Origin: Denitromonas sp.
Lineage (GTDB): Bacteria; Pseudomonadota; Gammaproteobacteria; Burkholderiales; Rhodocyclaceae
Direction of reading: 5' to 3'
Assembly (NCBI RefSeq): GCF_034676725.1
Contig: NZ_JAUCBR010000004.1
Span: 2,942,001 to 3,006,000 of the forward strand
Length of the DNA: 64,000 bases
Shown: positions 1 through 8,283 of the stretch, in pieces
How positions within the stretch are numbered: position 1 is the stretch's first letter
Layout: each line of letters begins with the position of its first letter
Notes under the pieces: model-generated
Databases searched by the model: none
Told to the model about the DNA's origin: nothing
The model's input: the letters and a program-made list of their open reading frames with translations, nothing else
Made by a program: the position numbers and the translations under genes

Positions 1-90
1 GAGCGGGCGTTCCTGTGCGCTCGCGCCCAGGCTTGCCAGCCCCAGCAAGCTGGCAAGGGCGATACGACGCAGTGATGTCTGGAGCTTCAT
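1..90 (-). CDS. Exported protein, N-terminal fragment only (cut by window edge)
   Basis: The first 30 codons run off the left end. The N-terminus (MKLQTSLRRIALASLLGLAS..., ending near ASAQ) looks like a Sec signal peptide with a positively charged start, a Leu/Ala-rich core and a possible cleavage site after ASA. An AAGGAAG ribosome site lies just upstream of the ATG. It starts 12 bases after the pilY1 stop on the same strand, so it is probably the last part of the minor pilin operon. It is not a type IV prepilin, because no G|xxxxE cleavage motif is visible. The function cannot be told from this fragment. Confidence 0.6.
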   Translation of the reverse strand, partial: MKLQTSLRRIALASLLGLASLGASAQERPL

Positions 91-102
91 GATCGGTCTT
101 CC

Positions 103-3100
103 TTATTGCAGTTGGCGCCAGGAAATGCGGCGGCTACCGTCGGATTGCTGTGTGCTCTTGTCGATGGTGCCGGTCGAGGTCGAGCCATATTTGTGCGTTT
201 TGCCGCCGGTGTCGCGCACCTGGCCCAGACTCTTGATCATGCCGCCGACCACGCGGCGCCCGCTCACCACCTTGTTGTTGTAAAGGTTGCTGCTGCCGTA
301 GGTGCCGTCACGGGCCAGATCGAACACGCTGTGTTCGGTACGTGCCCCGGTGTAGGGGGCCAGTTCGATGATCCAGCTTGACCCGCCGCCGGCGCAGGCG
401 TCGTTGTCAGGAATCGAGCTGACATAGATGATCCGGTCTTTCCAGAGAATCGGGTCGGTCAGGATGCGTTCGCCGGCCTTGATGTTGCTTGGCGGGACGA
501 GATCGACCAGGAAGCCTCGTTGATTTACCGTTGGTGTGTTCTGCGAGAACTGACGGATTTCCCAGACATTGCCGTTGAAGCTCTGCGAGCCTTCGTAGGT
601 AATGGACTGAACCAGCAGGTCGCTTCGGGTCACTTTGGACGCGGTGCTAATGCTGCCGCAGCCGGTGCCCGATACGCCGATACCGCATTCATCCTGCACG
701 CCGTAAAGCGACTGTTTGCTCAGATCGGTGTTGTCGCCCGACTCGAAGTACTTGCCGGTGCCGAAATAGACCATCAGGCCTTTGGACGGGTGTTTGCTGA
801 CCTGCACTTTCGCGGAAATGGGTTGCGCTTGGGCAGGGGTGCCGCCATCCGTAGCCTTGAACAGGGGTTTGCCGCCAAAGGCGACTTTCCAGTTGCTGTT
901 GTTGGCCCCGGTGAAATCGAATTTCCACAGATTGCCGTGGAGGTCGCCGGCATACACCAGATCAATCGAGCCATTCTGGTCGCTGTCGATAACCACGGGC
1001 GTTGCCAGGCCGTTTGGCACCGTGGCGCTTCCCGCGCCGGTGTCGATCTTGCGGATCAGTGCGCCAGTGGTCAGATTGACCACAAACAGCTGGGCCTTCT
1101 GGGCGGCGCTGTTATAGCCGTTGCCGAAGATGGCCACCCAGTCGCCACTTTCGGTACGGCCGATGGAGGCCTGGCCGAGTGCGAAACCCAGCTCACCGAA
1201 GCCGGTTGTGGTGTCATTGACTTCCCACAGTACGTCGGCTGCACCGAAGTTGTGAGCGTTCTCGACGTTCAGGGCAAAGTATGCCTTCCCGCCGGCGCCC
1301 GTAGAACCGACCAGCACCGTCTTCCAGTTGCCGTTGATGAGCGCATCGCCCACCTTGGGTGCGCCGTCAACATAGTAGCGATGTGTGTACTTCGGGTCGG
1401 CAAGCGTCGGCAAGCCCGACATGATGCTGTTGGGCACATAGCCGAACAGCTCCCTGCCCGTATCGCTGTCAAGTCCGCGGAAAATCCCGTCGTTGGCTCC
1501 AAAGAACAGTGCGCCCTGGCGATTGAGGAAAGTGGTTGAAACCCGCCGGGAGATATAGGCGTTTCGCTCCGCGGCGCTCAATGATCCGGCCAGGCTGTAG
1601 CCGTAATCCTCGGTCTTGACGAACGCGGGGTCGGAGTTGACGACGTCACCCATGATGCTCTTGCGTGTGCGGAAGGGGCCGTTGTTCGAGGCTTCCTTGG
1701 ATTGGTCGCCACGCACCCAGTCGAGCAGGGTCGAATCGCTGTTGAGTGCGGTTTTCTGCGATGCCGCCAGTGACGCCCACGTAAAGGGAATGCCTTGTCC
1801 GTTGGTCGGGTTGATGGTGAACAGGCTACGGGTAAGGAAGGGCGGGATCTGCTGGCTGGCCTTCCAGGTCGGCGTGGTGTCCGGGTCGCCCGTATTCACG
1901 TCGATCTTGTAGGCCAGCATATCGCCGGTCCAGCTGCCGCTGTCGAAGCGCGCCTGAAACAGCAGCGTGTTGGTGCTCAGCCGTGTCGAGTTGGCAGCCA
2001 CAGTCGCCGCCGAGCTGGTGCGTGCGTTGATTGTCGCGAGGGTGGCGGCCAGCGCGTTGGCGAAGGTTTGTGGGTCTTTCGCACTGAAGAACTCACCCCG
2101 GCCGTTCAGGCTGGCGTGGAGCAGGTCGTCGATTTTTGCCGGGTTGGTTGCATTTGGATCGGGCCAGCCCGGATCGGTCTTTGTGGCTATCGCAGCAAAC
2201 GCCGTGGTGGGAGAAATCGTTCCTTCCACGCCGAGACCGACGCCAAAAGTCACCATGTGCTGCCAAAAGGCCGGATCATCGGTGCTGACCGGTACATTGT
2301 TGTCCAGGTCGTTGCGCAAGTCGCGCTTCCAGTAGTACATGGCGATGTCCGCCAGACTGTTGTCCCAGTTGTCCTTGAATGGGCCGACCGGCGTGTACTG
2401 ATAGCTGGCGCTGTTGGGCCCGGTGATGATGGGGCCGTTGCTGCCGTCATTGTTTTGCCGGGCGCCCGATGTCGCAGCGCTGCTTGAGTTCCAATAGCCG
2501 TCAGTCGTCAAAATGGTGAAATTCTGGCGGCACGACAAATCCTTGCCCCCGGAGACGCCGGGTGTCGTGCTGGCTGCGCCGCGGCTGTCTTTCCACTCGT
2601 AGTAGTCGCCTGCTGCATCAAGCGCGCGACGCAGAGGCGTGTTTCCGGTCGGTTGCTGAGCAAAGAGCCAGTCAAAGAATTGCTTGCGGTTGTTGGTGAC
2701 GGTGCCGAAGGCGTCCTTGTCACTGAAATCACGCACGCCGCGTTCGAGTGTCGACGTCGACAAACCGTTGACGTTCGCGCTGCTCTTGTTGATGCGGCCG
2801 TAGCCGACGCGCAGGCCAGTGCCCTGCTGCGCGAAGGCCCGGCTGACGCCAGCCTTGGCGGCCGACATGCGGTCACGGTAGTAGGAGTACCAGTTCGCAA
2901 AGTTTGTGCGTTCATCGGTGCCGCCGGGGCCGGAGGTTGTGCCGACGATTTTCTTCGTGTAGCAGTCGTCATCCGTGGCCGTGCCGTTGCAGTTGGCGTT
3001 TCCGGCGTTGAACACGTAATAAAAGGCCGCTTGGCTGCTGTCGGAGTACTCGTTGGAGTAACCGGCGTAGTACCACGTGGGGCGAAACGAGGTGCTGAGG

Positions 3101-3519
3101 TTGACGACGTTGGCGCCACGGTTGCTGGAATAGCCATCCTTCCAGGCGGCCGTAAAGCTTGAATTGCCGCGGCTTACGCCATCCTGATCAAGCGGCGGCA
3201 GATATGTTGCGTTCGGGTCGTAGTAGATCTTGTTGTAGTAGCTCGACTTGGCGCGCTTGGTATTGTGAAACGAATAGATATCGTCCGGCATAAACGACCA
3301 ATCCATTGAGCCCGAGTCGTCCAGCACGAACATGATGTTCGGCTCGACGGTGCCGCCGAGATACAGCGGCACCTGAGAAATCGCCAGTGACGCAGCCTGG
3401 CTTTGAGTCGGCAGGCCGAACGCGCATGCGGCAATGACCGCAGCGGCGATCGGGGTGGGGGCTTTCGGTGGCGTAGTGTTCATGGCAACACCTTTGAGGA
3501 GGGAGTACACAGTGCTCAT
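103..3519 (-). CDS. pilY1: Type IV pilus tip adhesin / assembly factor PilY1
   Basis: PilY1 sits at the pilus tip, primes assembly with the minor pilins and mediates adhesion and surface sensing. The 1138-residue product has a signal peptide ending around TQSQAA. A von Willebrand-A-like region opens with a MIDAS-type DDSGS at about residues 67-71. The C-terminal beta-propeller half carries the calcium loop D845-x-D847-x-N849-x3-D853, the DxDxNxxxD pattern known from Pseudomonas PilY1. The given start overlaps the pilX stop as ATGA, like other joins in this operon. A second ATG at 3483 (MNTTPPKAP...) with an AAAGG site upstream gives a more compact signal peptide and may be the true start. Confidence 0.93.
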   Translation of the reverse strand: MSTVYSLLKGVAMNTTPPKAPTPIAAAVIAACAFGLPTQSQAASLAISQVPLYLGGTVEPNIMFVLDDSGSMDWSFMPDDIYSFHNTKRAKSSYYNKIYYDPNATYLPPLDQDGVSRGNSSFTAAWKDGYSSNRGANVVNLSTSFRPTWYYAGYSNEYSDSSQAAFYYVFNAGNANCNGTATDDDCYTKKIVGTTSGPGGTDERTNFANWYSYYRDRMSAAKAGVSRAFAQQGTGLRVGYGRINKSSANVNGLSTSTLERGVRDFSDKDAFGTVTNNRKQFFDWLFAQQPTGNTPLRRALDAAGDYYEWKDSRGAASTTPGVSGGKDLSCRQNFTILTTDGYWNSSSAATSGARQNNDGSNGPIITGPNSASYQYTPVGPFKDNWDNSLADIAMYYWKRDLRNDLDNNVPVSTDDPAFWQHMVTFGVGLGVEGTISPTTAFAAIATKTDPGWPDPNATNPAKIDDLLHASLNGRGEFFSAKDPQTFANALAATLATINARTSSAATVAANSTRLSTNTLLFQARFDSGSWTGDMLAYKIDVNTGDPDTTPTWKASQQIPPFLTRSLFTINPTNGQGIPFTWASLAASQKTALNSDSTLLDWVRGDQSKEASNNGPFRTRKSIMGDVVNSDPAFVKTEDYGYSLAGSLSAAERNAYISRRVSTTFLNRQGALFFGANDGIFRGLDSDTGRELFGYVPNSIMSGLPTLADPKYTHRYYVDGAPKVGDALINGNWKTVLVGSTGAGGKAYFALNVENAHNFGAADVLWEVNDTTTGFGELGFALGQASIGRTESGDWVAIFGNGYNSAAQKAQLFVVNLTTGALIRKIDTGAGSATVPNGLATPVVIDSDQNGSIDLVYAGDLHGNLWKFDFTGANNSNWKVAFGGKPLFKATDGGTPAQAQPISAKVQVSKHPSKGLMVYFGTGKYFESGDNTDLSKQSLYGVQDECGIGVSGTGCGSISTASKVTRSDLLVQSITYEGSQSFNGNVWEIRQFSQNTPTVNQRGFLVDLVPPSNIKAGERILTDPILWKDRIIYVSSIPDNDACAGGGSSWIIELAPYTGARTEHSVFDLARDGTYGSSNLYNNKVVSGRRVVGGMIKSLGQVRDTGGKTHKYGSTSTGTIDKSTQQSDGSRRISWRQLQ

Positions 3520-4076
3520 TGCATCACCGTCGAGCGCAGAATGACGGTACTAGTGCCGCTGGCACCGGTGGAACGGGCGGTGATGTCGAAGATGGCGACG
3601 TCAGCCGCCCGCAGTTCGAGCGAAGTGGAGGAGTACGTGCCTGGCCGCTGTTCGATCCAGTAGGCAGGTGCTTCGGCAAGGCTCGGGAGTATTGGCGTCC
3701 CGTTGGGGTTTTTGCCTGACGAGATGCTGACTAGATTGCTTCCATCAATCCACGGCCGAGTGTTGGCAACTGACCAGTTGGCTGCGGTGGCCTCATTTGG
3801 CGCAGGACTTGCAGGGAAGGAAAAAAAACCGTTGCCGCTTGGTGTTGCTGTGCCGAGCACTTCCTCTTCGCCAGCGCGAAGCGCCATTTCGGCAACTTGG
3901 GCTGCTAAGTCCTTGTCACGCAGGTTGCCCGCCATCCGTTCCTCGAGGGAGGTGGTCTGCATCGCTGTCAGTCCGAGCATCGTCATGACCAACAAAAAGA
4001 TGATGCCGACAATAAGAGCCGAACCACTTTGCGCCACCGTGGGTGCGACGTCTGAACGTGCTTTTGCTGTCCTCAT
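3516..4076 (-). CDS. pilX: Minor pilin PilX
   Basis: PilX is a low-abundance pilin-like subunit of the pilus initiation complex in the inner membrane. The 186-residue product has a short cytoplasmic N-terminus, then G|SALIVG and a hydrophobic helix followed by TTSLEERMAGN, the PilX N-terminal signature. As in other PilX proteins the usual Glu5 after the cleavage site is missing (Val instead), which fits a GspK-like tip subunit. It follows pilW by 10 bases and its stop overlaps pilY1 (ATGA). Confidence 0.88.
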   Translation of the reverse strand: MRTAKARSDVAPTVAQSGSALIVGIIFLLVMTMLGLTAMQTTSLEERMAGNLRDKDLAAQVAEMALRAGEEEVLGTATPSGNGFFSFPASPAPNEATAANWSVANTRPWIDGSNLVSISSGKNPNGTPILPSLAEAPAYWIEQRPGTYSSTSLELRAADVAIFDITARSTGASGTSTVILRSTVMQ

Positions 4077-4086
4077 GACTTTGCCC

Positions 4087-5169
4087 TCAGAAGCGATTGC
4101 GCAAGGCGATGGTGGTCGACACCGTCGAATACATTCGACGGTCTTGGGCTGTGGTCGTTACACCATTGAAAGTAATCGGCATGGGTTCAGATACCGCGTT
4201 GTCATCCGGGCTGGCCAAAAGAAGCTCAAACTGAATGGCTATGACATTGGCCCAGTCGTCCGCCGTCATGGCTGTGATTGGAATGTAGTTGGTGACCACC
4301 CGTGAGGTCTGTCCGGGGGTTCCTGCGGCTGCTGGAACGCCAAACATTGTGCGCATGGCCACCACGCCTTCAATCATTTCTCCGCCGTTTACATAGAGGG
4401 ATTGAATCGGCTGTCCTTGCCGGTTGACCCGGGCGGAGGCCGCAAGGTAGAAGCTCTGGCTCTGAAGGCGCATCACTCGCGCATCGGTACCATATGATTT
4501 TCCGTTGTCCAGGTCGTCGCTCGAGTTGTAAATCGCGGCGGCTTTGTGCTCAATCGTCACGTTGTTCCCGGCGGCGGGCACGTTGCTGACACGAAAAATA
4601 TCCGCCTTGTTGCAGTCTGAAATGATCAGCGCTTCCCCTTGGCGAAAGCCGAGCGCATTTGAGTCGATAATAAGCGGGTCCCCCTTGGCTGCCGGCGTTG
4701 TCAGTGCAGCAGATGCGCCAGAGCCAAAAATAATAGTAATCACTTCCGTGCCGTTCACCCCTGCCTGGCCGTAGCTGGCAACCACGTCAGTGCCGGTGGG
4801 TGGGTGCACATAGGCGCTAATGGCGCTGGATTGACTGAAATCGATGGAGGGGAGAATGGCGGTTGTTTTCGGAAACACGCCGCCGTAGCCTTCCTGATCC
4901 TCAGGTGACATGTAGGCACATCCGAGATGACCCGCATGACGGAAATTACGCTGCAAGAACTCTATGGCAAACCGCCCGTTTTCCTGAATACGCGCCAATT
5001 CCTCGTTGTACCGGTAGGTTTGTTTGTTGTTGATGAACAGCGTCACCATGCCGCCAATAAGCAGCAGGCTGATCACCATGCCGATCATCAGTTCGACAAG
5101 CGAGCTCCCTTGCTGCCTTGCGAGACGACGACAGCGGTCAAAAGGAGTGATGGGGGCGACCGGGCTCAT
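4087..5169 (-). CDS. pilW: Minor pilin PilW
   Basis: This minor pilin belongs to the tip complex with PilV, PilX and PilY1. The ATG at 5169 (MSPVAPITPFDRC...) was chosen because it puts the prepilin leader RRLARQQG|SSLVELMIGM close to the N-terminus. The frame is open further upstream to 5280, inside pilV, but that would add an implausible leader. Glu5 of the mature protein is present and the hydrophobic helix follows. The product is about 360 residues, large for a pilin but normal for PilW. It starts 10 bases after the pilV stop. Confidence 0.88.
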   Translation of the reverse strand: MSPVAPITPFDRCRRLARQQGSSLVELMIGMVISLLLIGGMVTLFINNKQTYRYNEELARIQENGRFAIEFLQRNFRHAGHLGCAYMSPEDQEGYGGVFPKTTAILPSIDFSQSSAISAYVHPPTGTDVVASYGQAGVNGTEVITIIFGSGASAALTTPAAKGDPLIIDSNALGFRQGEALIISDCNKADIFRVSNVPAAGNNVTIEHKAAAIYNSSDDLDNGKSYGTDARVMRLQSQSFYLAASARVNRQGQPIQSLYVNGGEMIEGVVAMRTMFGVPAAAGTPGQTSRVVTNYIPITAMTADDWANVIAIQFELLLASPDDNAVSEPMPITFNGVTTTAQDRRMYSTVSTTIALRNRF

Positions 5170-5179
5170 GATGGGGTGC

Positions 5180-5629
5180 TCATTCGCTAGACACGATTTG
5201 AATGGACTGTGCTTGGCGCGCTGCAGTCGCGCCGTTGGCTTCGTTCCACGTGACCGTAACCACAAAGAAGGGGCCACCATTGCACGCGGCAGGGTTTGCC
5301 GGATTGCTCACGGTGCACACAGCCCCAACGCCCTGCGGCAGTTGGGAGGCAACATCAGCCTGCCAATCGTTGATCAGCGTTGTGCCAAAAGTACCGAACG
5401 GCGCCGAAGTGAACTCTGTTTGGCTCGCGCGTATCCGCTCTTGCATGTCATAGGCAAGCGTGACCGCCTTTGAGCGCAGCTGCGCTGTTTGATTGAATTT
5501 CAGGGAACTGATCTGCAGTCCCGCAAGGCCGAGCAGGCCGAGCGACAGCACAACCATCGCGATCAGTGCTTCGATGAGTGAAAAGCCGCGCTGTTCGTGC
5601 TCCAGTCGAAAAGAAGACTTTTGATTCAT
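5180..5629 (-). CDS. pilV: Minor pilin PilV
   Basis: Type IV prepilin-like protein of the minor pilin set. The leader ends in EHEQRG|FSLIEALIAM with Glu5 present, followed by a typical N-terminal helix (LSLGLLGLAGLQ). The chosen ATG at 5629 overlaps the fimT stop as ATGA; a GTG two codons upstream (5635) is an alternative. About 149 residues, normal for PilV. It is the second gene of the fimT-pilV-pilW-pilX-pilY1 operon. Confidence 0.9.
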   Translation of the reverse strand: MNQKSSFRLEHEQRGFSLIEALIAMVVLSLGLLGLAGLQISSLKFNQTAQLRSKAVTLAYDMQERIRASQTEFTSAPFGTFGTTLINDWQADVASQLPQGVGAVCTVSNPANPAACNGGPFFVVTVTWNEANGATAARQAQSIQIVSSE

Positions 5630-6105
5630 GGACACCCCTGGAGCGTAATTGCGGCGTGGCCCGTACGCCTTACGGTGAGCTGACGTTGACGAGTGTCACC
5701 TGAAAGGCAGCTGGGTGGCGTGAACTCGATGTCGAAGTCGGCAGCCGCCTGGTTGACGCGAACGCCAAAGGAATCAAAGGCAATTGCATTTGCGATATCG
5801 TTTCCTCCCATGGCGACTTGGGTAAAGCCTTCATGAACCCTCAGGGTGCCTGCTGCGCAGTTGGCGCCTGTATGTACGCACCAACCTGCTGCGAAACCAC
5901 CAGCATTGGGAGTGACCGTGACAGTGACGCCACGTTTAACTGCCTCGCTACGCGCCAGAGACAAAGAAGACAGCAGATCATTGGCTTGCGTCGTCACCCG
6001 GTTGTCCTCAATGAGCCGGGTGAAGCTGGGGGCAGCAAATGCTGCAATGATCGCCATGATGGCCAAGGTGATCATCAGTTCGACAAGGGTGAATCCGCGA
6101 TTCAT
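5626..6105 (-). CDS. fimT: Minor pseudopilin FimT/GspH family
   Basis: First gene of the minor pilin operon. The start at 6105 gives MNRG|FTLVELMITLAIMAIIAAF, a very short prepilin leader with Glu5. The GspH/FimT-type C-terminal domain follows (RSEAVKRGVTVTV...). About 159 residues. The same frame stays open upstream through the tRNA gene, but that extension is non-coding read-through. The product is expected in the inner-membrane pilus assembly platform or pilus tip (FimU role). Confidence 0.88.
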   Translation of the reverse strand: MNRGFTLVELMITLAIMAIIAAFAAPSFTRLIEDNRVTTQANDLLSSLSLARSEAVKRGVTVTVTPNAGGFAAGWCVHTGANCAAGTLRVHEGFTQVAMGGNDIANAIAFDSFGVRVNQAAADFDIEFTPPSCLSGDTRQRQLTVRRTGHAAITLQGCP

Positions 6106-6215
6106 GGTCGTTGTCCGTAGGTTCTGGCTTGACTCTAGAGCGCGCATTGTATCCTTGCGAATGACAAACGCCGGGATGTGGGTTCCGGGGGATGAACGGT
6201 GGGTGTCGATAATGT

Positions 6216-6244
6216 TTGCAAGTTCCGGCGAGGCTCGATAAAAT
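6216..6244 (+). promoter_or_regulatory. Sigma70-type promoter of tRNA-Thr
   Basis: TTGCAA (6216-6221), a 17-base spacer and TAAAAT (6239-6244) stand just before the tRNA. The predicted transcription start near 6251 is about five bases before the mature 5' end. The GC-rich stretch after the -10 (GCGCCC) resembles discriminators of stringently controlled stable-RNA promoters. Confidence 0.6.
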
Positions 6245-6255
6245 TTGCGCCCTTT

Positions 6256-6331
<76 letters not shown>

Positions 6332-6341
6332 GATGCACGAC

Positions 6342-6378
6342 AAGGCCCTGGAGGTTTTCCTCCGGGGCCTTTGTCTTT
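6342..6378 (+). terminator. Intrinsic terminator after tRNA-Thr
   Basis: A 13-base-pair stem (AAGGCCCTGGAGG with CCTCCGGGGCCTT, one G-U pair) closes a TTTT loop and is followed by a T-rich tail. It lies 10 bases after the tRNA 3' end. Confidence 0.85.
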
Positions 6379-6522
6379 CTGGCTGTGTGATGATGGGCCG
6401 CCCGGCCATGCGAGCGAGTCGATTTCGTGGGGTGGCGTGACATGCATCACGCTGCCGGTGCTGTCCCTTCGCCGGGCTTGCTGATCGCCACCGGTGTGCC
6501 GCGCTTCGACTACACTGCGCCG

Positions 6523-6984
6523 ATGGATGACGCGGGAGAGACGGAAGTGCGTGGCTTGCTGATGATCGGGTTGTGTTCGATGCCGCTGTTCGTGCAGGCG
6601 GCAGGGCCCTTGGGGCGGGTGGATCTGACGATCGGGATGTATCGGATCGATGCCGAGGTGGCCGAGACGTCCGGGCGGCGGGCGCAGGGCCTGATGGGGC
6701 GGGAGCGGCTGTTGCCGCACGAAGGCATGGTGTTCGTGTTTCCGGCGCAGCGGGCGCATTGCATGTGGATGCGCAACACGCCGCTGCCGCTGTCGGTGGC
6801 CTTTATTGACGAGGCGGGGCGGATCATCAACATCGAGCAGATGCAGCCGCATACCGAAGACAATCACTGTGCGGCGCGGCCGGCGCGCTATGCGCTGGAG
6901 GTGAACGCCGGCTGGTTTGCCGAGAAGGGGGTGGCGCCGGGGGCGACCGTGCGCGGTCTGGAGGCCTTGCCGCCGCCGCAGTAA
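6523..6984 (+). CDS. DUF192 family exported protein
   Basis: Small protein of the DUF192 family, whose biochemical role is not established. Typical family features are seen: RRAQGLMGRERLLPHEGMVFVF, then HCMWMRNTPLPLSVAFID and the C-terminal NHCAARPARYALEVNAGWF. A short hydrophobic N-terminal segment (LLMIGLCSMPLFVQAA) suggests export. The ATG at 6523 is the best guess; ATGs at 6427 and inside the hydrophobic segment are also possible. It stands alone between the tRNA and flhB. Confidence 0.8.
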   Translation: MDDAGETEVRGLLMIGLCSMPLFVQAAGPLGRVDLTIGMYRIDAEVAETSGRRAQGLMGRERLLPHEGMVFVFPAQRAHCMWMRNTPLPLSVAFIDEAGRIINIEQMQPHTEDNHCAARPARYALEVNAGWFAEKGVAPGATVRGLEALPPPQ

Positions 6985-7112
6985 GGCGCTGCGCGAAGAA
7001 TTGGCGCGGTTTTCGGCCTTTTCTTCTGCCCTGGACTGGCGGCGCCTGATCCGATAATGCTCGCAACCGCTGTTCCGCCGGAGCAGCTTGTGTGGCCGGA
7101 TCGGAGCATGGC

Positions 7113-8255
7113 GTGGCCGAAGAGAGCGATCTCGAGAAGACAGAACAGGCGACACCACGACGCCTGGAACAAGCGCGCGAGGAGGGGCAGGTCCCCCAGT
7201 CGCGCGAGCTGTTGACTTTTCTGGTCATGATGGCCGGGGTGGCCGGGCTGTGGGTGATGGGGCAGTGGGTGGCCGGGCGCATCGTGGCGCTGGTCAAGGG
7301 CGGGCTGACCTTTGAGCCGCAACTGGCGCGCGACACTGCGCTCATGGTGTCCAATTTGCGCGATGTGCTGTCCGATGCGGTGCTGACGGTGGCGCCGGTG
7401 TTCGCGGTGCTGCTCGCCGCGGCGGTCGCGGCGCCCATTTTGATGGGCGGCATGGTGTTCTCGCCCAAGGCCTTGCAGTTCAAGTTCGAGCGCATGGATC
7501 CGCTCAAGGGCCTTGGCAAGATGTTCTCCGTGCATGGCGCCGCAGAGTTGGTCAAGGCGCTGCTCAAGGCGGTGCTGGTGGGCGGGGTCGGCGCCTGGGC
7601 GATCTGGCGGGAGAAAGACCAACTGCTGGCCTTGATGTCGCAGCCGCTGATGTCGAGCCTCAATGATTTCGCCCAGATCGTGCTGTTCTCGTCGCTGCTG
7701 GTGGTCTCGAGCCTGGCGCTGCTGGCGGTGCTGGATGTGCCGTTCCAGCTGTGGCAGTACCACGACAAGCTGAAGATGACCAAGGAGCAGGTCCGCCAGG
7801 AGCACAAGGAATCCGAAGGTGATCCGCAGCTCAAGGCGCGCATCCGCCAGGCGCAGCGCGAGATGGCGCGCCGCCGGATGATGTCCGAGGTGCCCAAGGC
7901 CGACGTGGTGGTGACCAACCCGACGCACTACGCGGTGGCGTTGCGCTACGACGCGGCGAAGATGGGCGCGCCGGTGGTGGTGGCCAAGGGCTCCGACCAT
8001 GTGGCGCAGAAGATCCGCGAAATCGCCGCAGAGAACAATGTCCCGATGCTCGAAGCGCCGCCGCTGGCGCGGGCCTTGTTTGCCCATTGCGACATCGACC
8101 AGGCGGTGCCGGCCACGCTGTATACGGCGGTGGCCGAGGTCATGGCCTATGTTTACCAACTGAACCAGTGGCTGGCCGGTGGTGGTCAGGCGCCCGAGGC
8201 GCCGCAGACCTTGCCGGTGCCGGCCGAACTCGACCCCGGCGCCGGGCGCGCCTGA
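7113..8255 (+). CDS. flhB: Flagellar export apparatus switch protein FlhB
   Basis: FlhB is the inner-membrane component of the flagellar type III export gate that switches substrates from rod/hook to filament. The GTG at 7113 is chosen because it gives the family N-terminus MAEESDLEKTE and has GGAG 7 bases upstream; an in-frame GTG at 7092 exists. The N-terminal half has four hydrophobic segments. The cytoplasmic half contains the self-cleavage motif N269-P270-T-H followed by YAVALRY. About 380 residues, full length. It is followed by flhA after 28 bases. Confidence 0.96.
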   Translation: MAEESDLEKTEQATPRRLEQAREEGQVPQSRELLTFLVMMAGVAGLWVMGQWVAGRIVALVKGGLTFEPQLARDTALMVSNLRDVLSDAVLTVAPVFAVLLAAAVAAPILMGGMVFSPKALQFKFERMDPLKGLGKMFSVHGAAELVKALLKAVLVGGVGAWAIWREKDQLLALMSQPLMSSLNDFAQIVLFSSLLVVSSLALLAVLDVPFQLWQYHDKLKMTKEQVRQEHKESEGDPQLKARIRQAQREMARRRMMSEVPKADVVVTNPTHYAVALRYDAAKMGAPVVVAKGSDHVAQKIREIAAENNVPMLEAPPLARALFAHCDIDQAVPATLYTAVAEVMAYVYQLNQWLAGGGQAPEAPQTLPVPAELDPGAGRA

Positions 8256-8283
8256 TGCCTCGCCGGACTGAAACCGCTCACAC

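Noticed and set aside
6511..6516. TACACT as a -10 box directly before the DUF192 gene
   Set aside because: The only -35 candidate (TTGCTG) is about 27 bases away; spacing is wrong.
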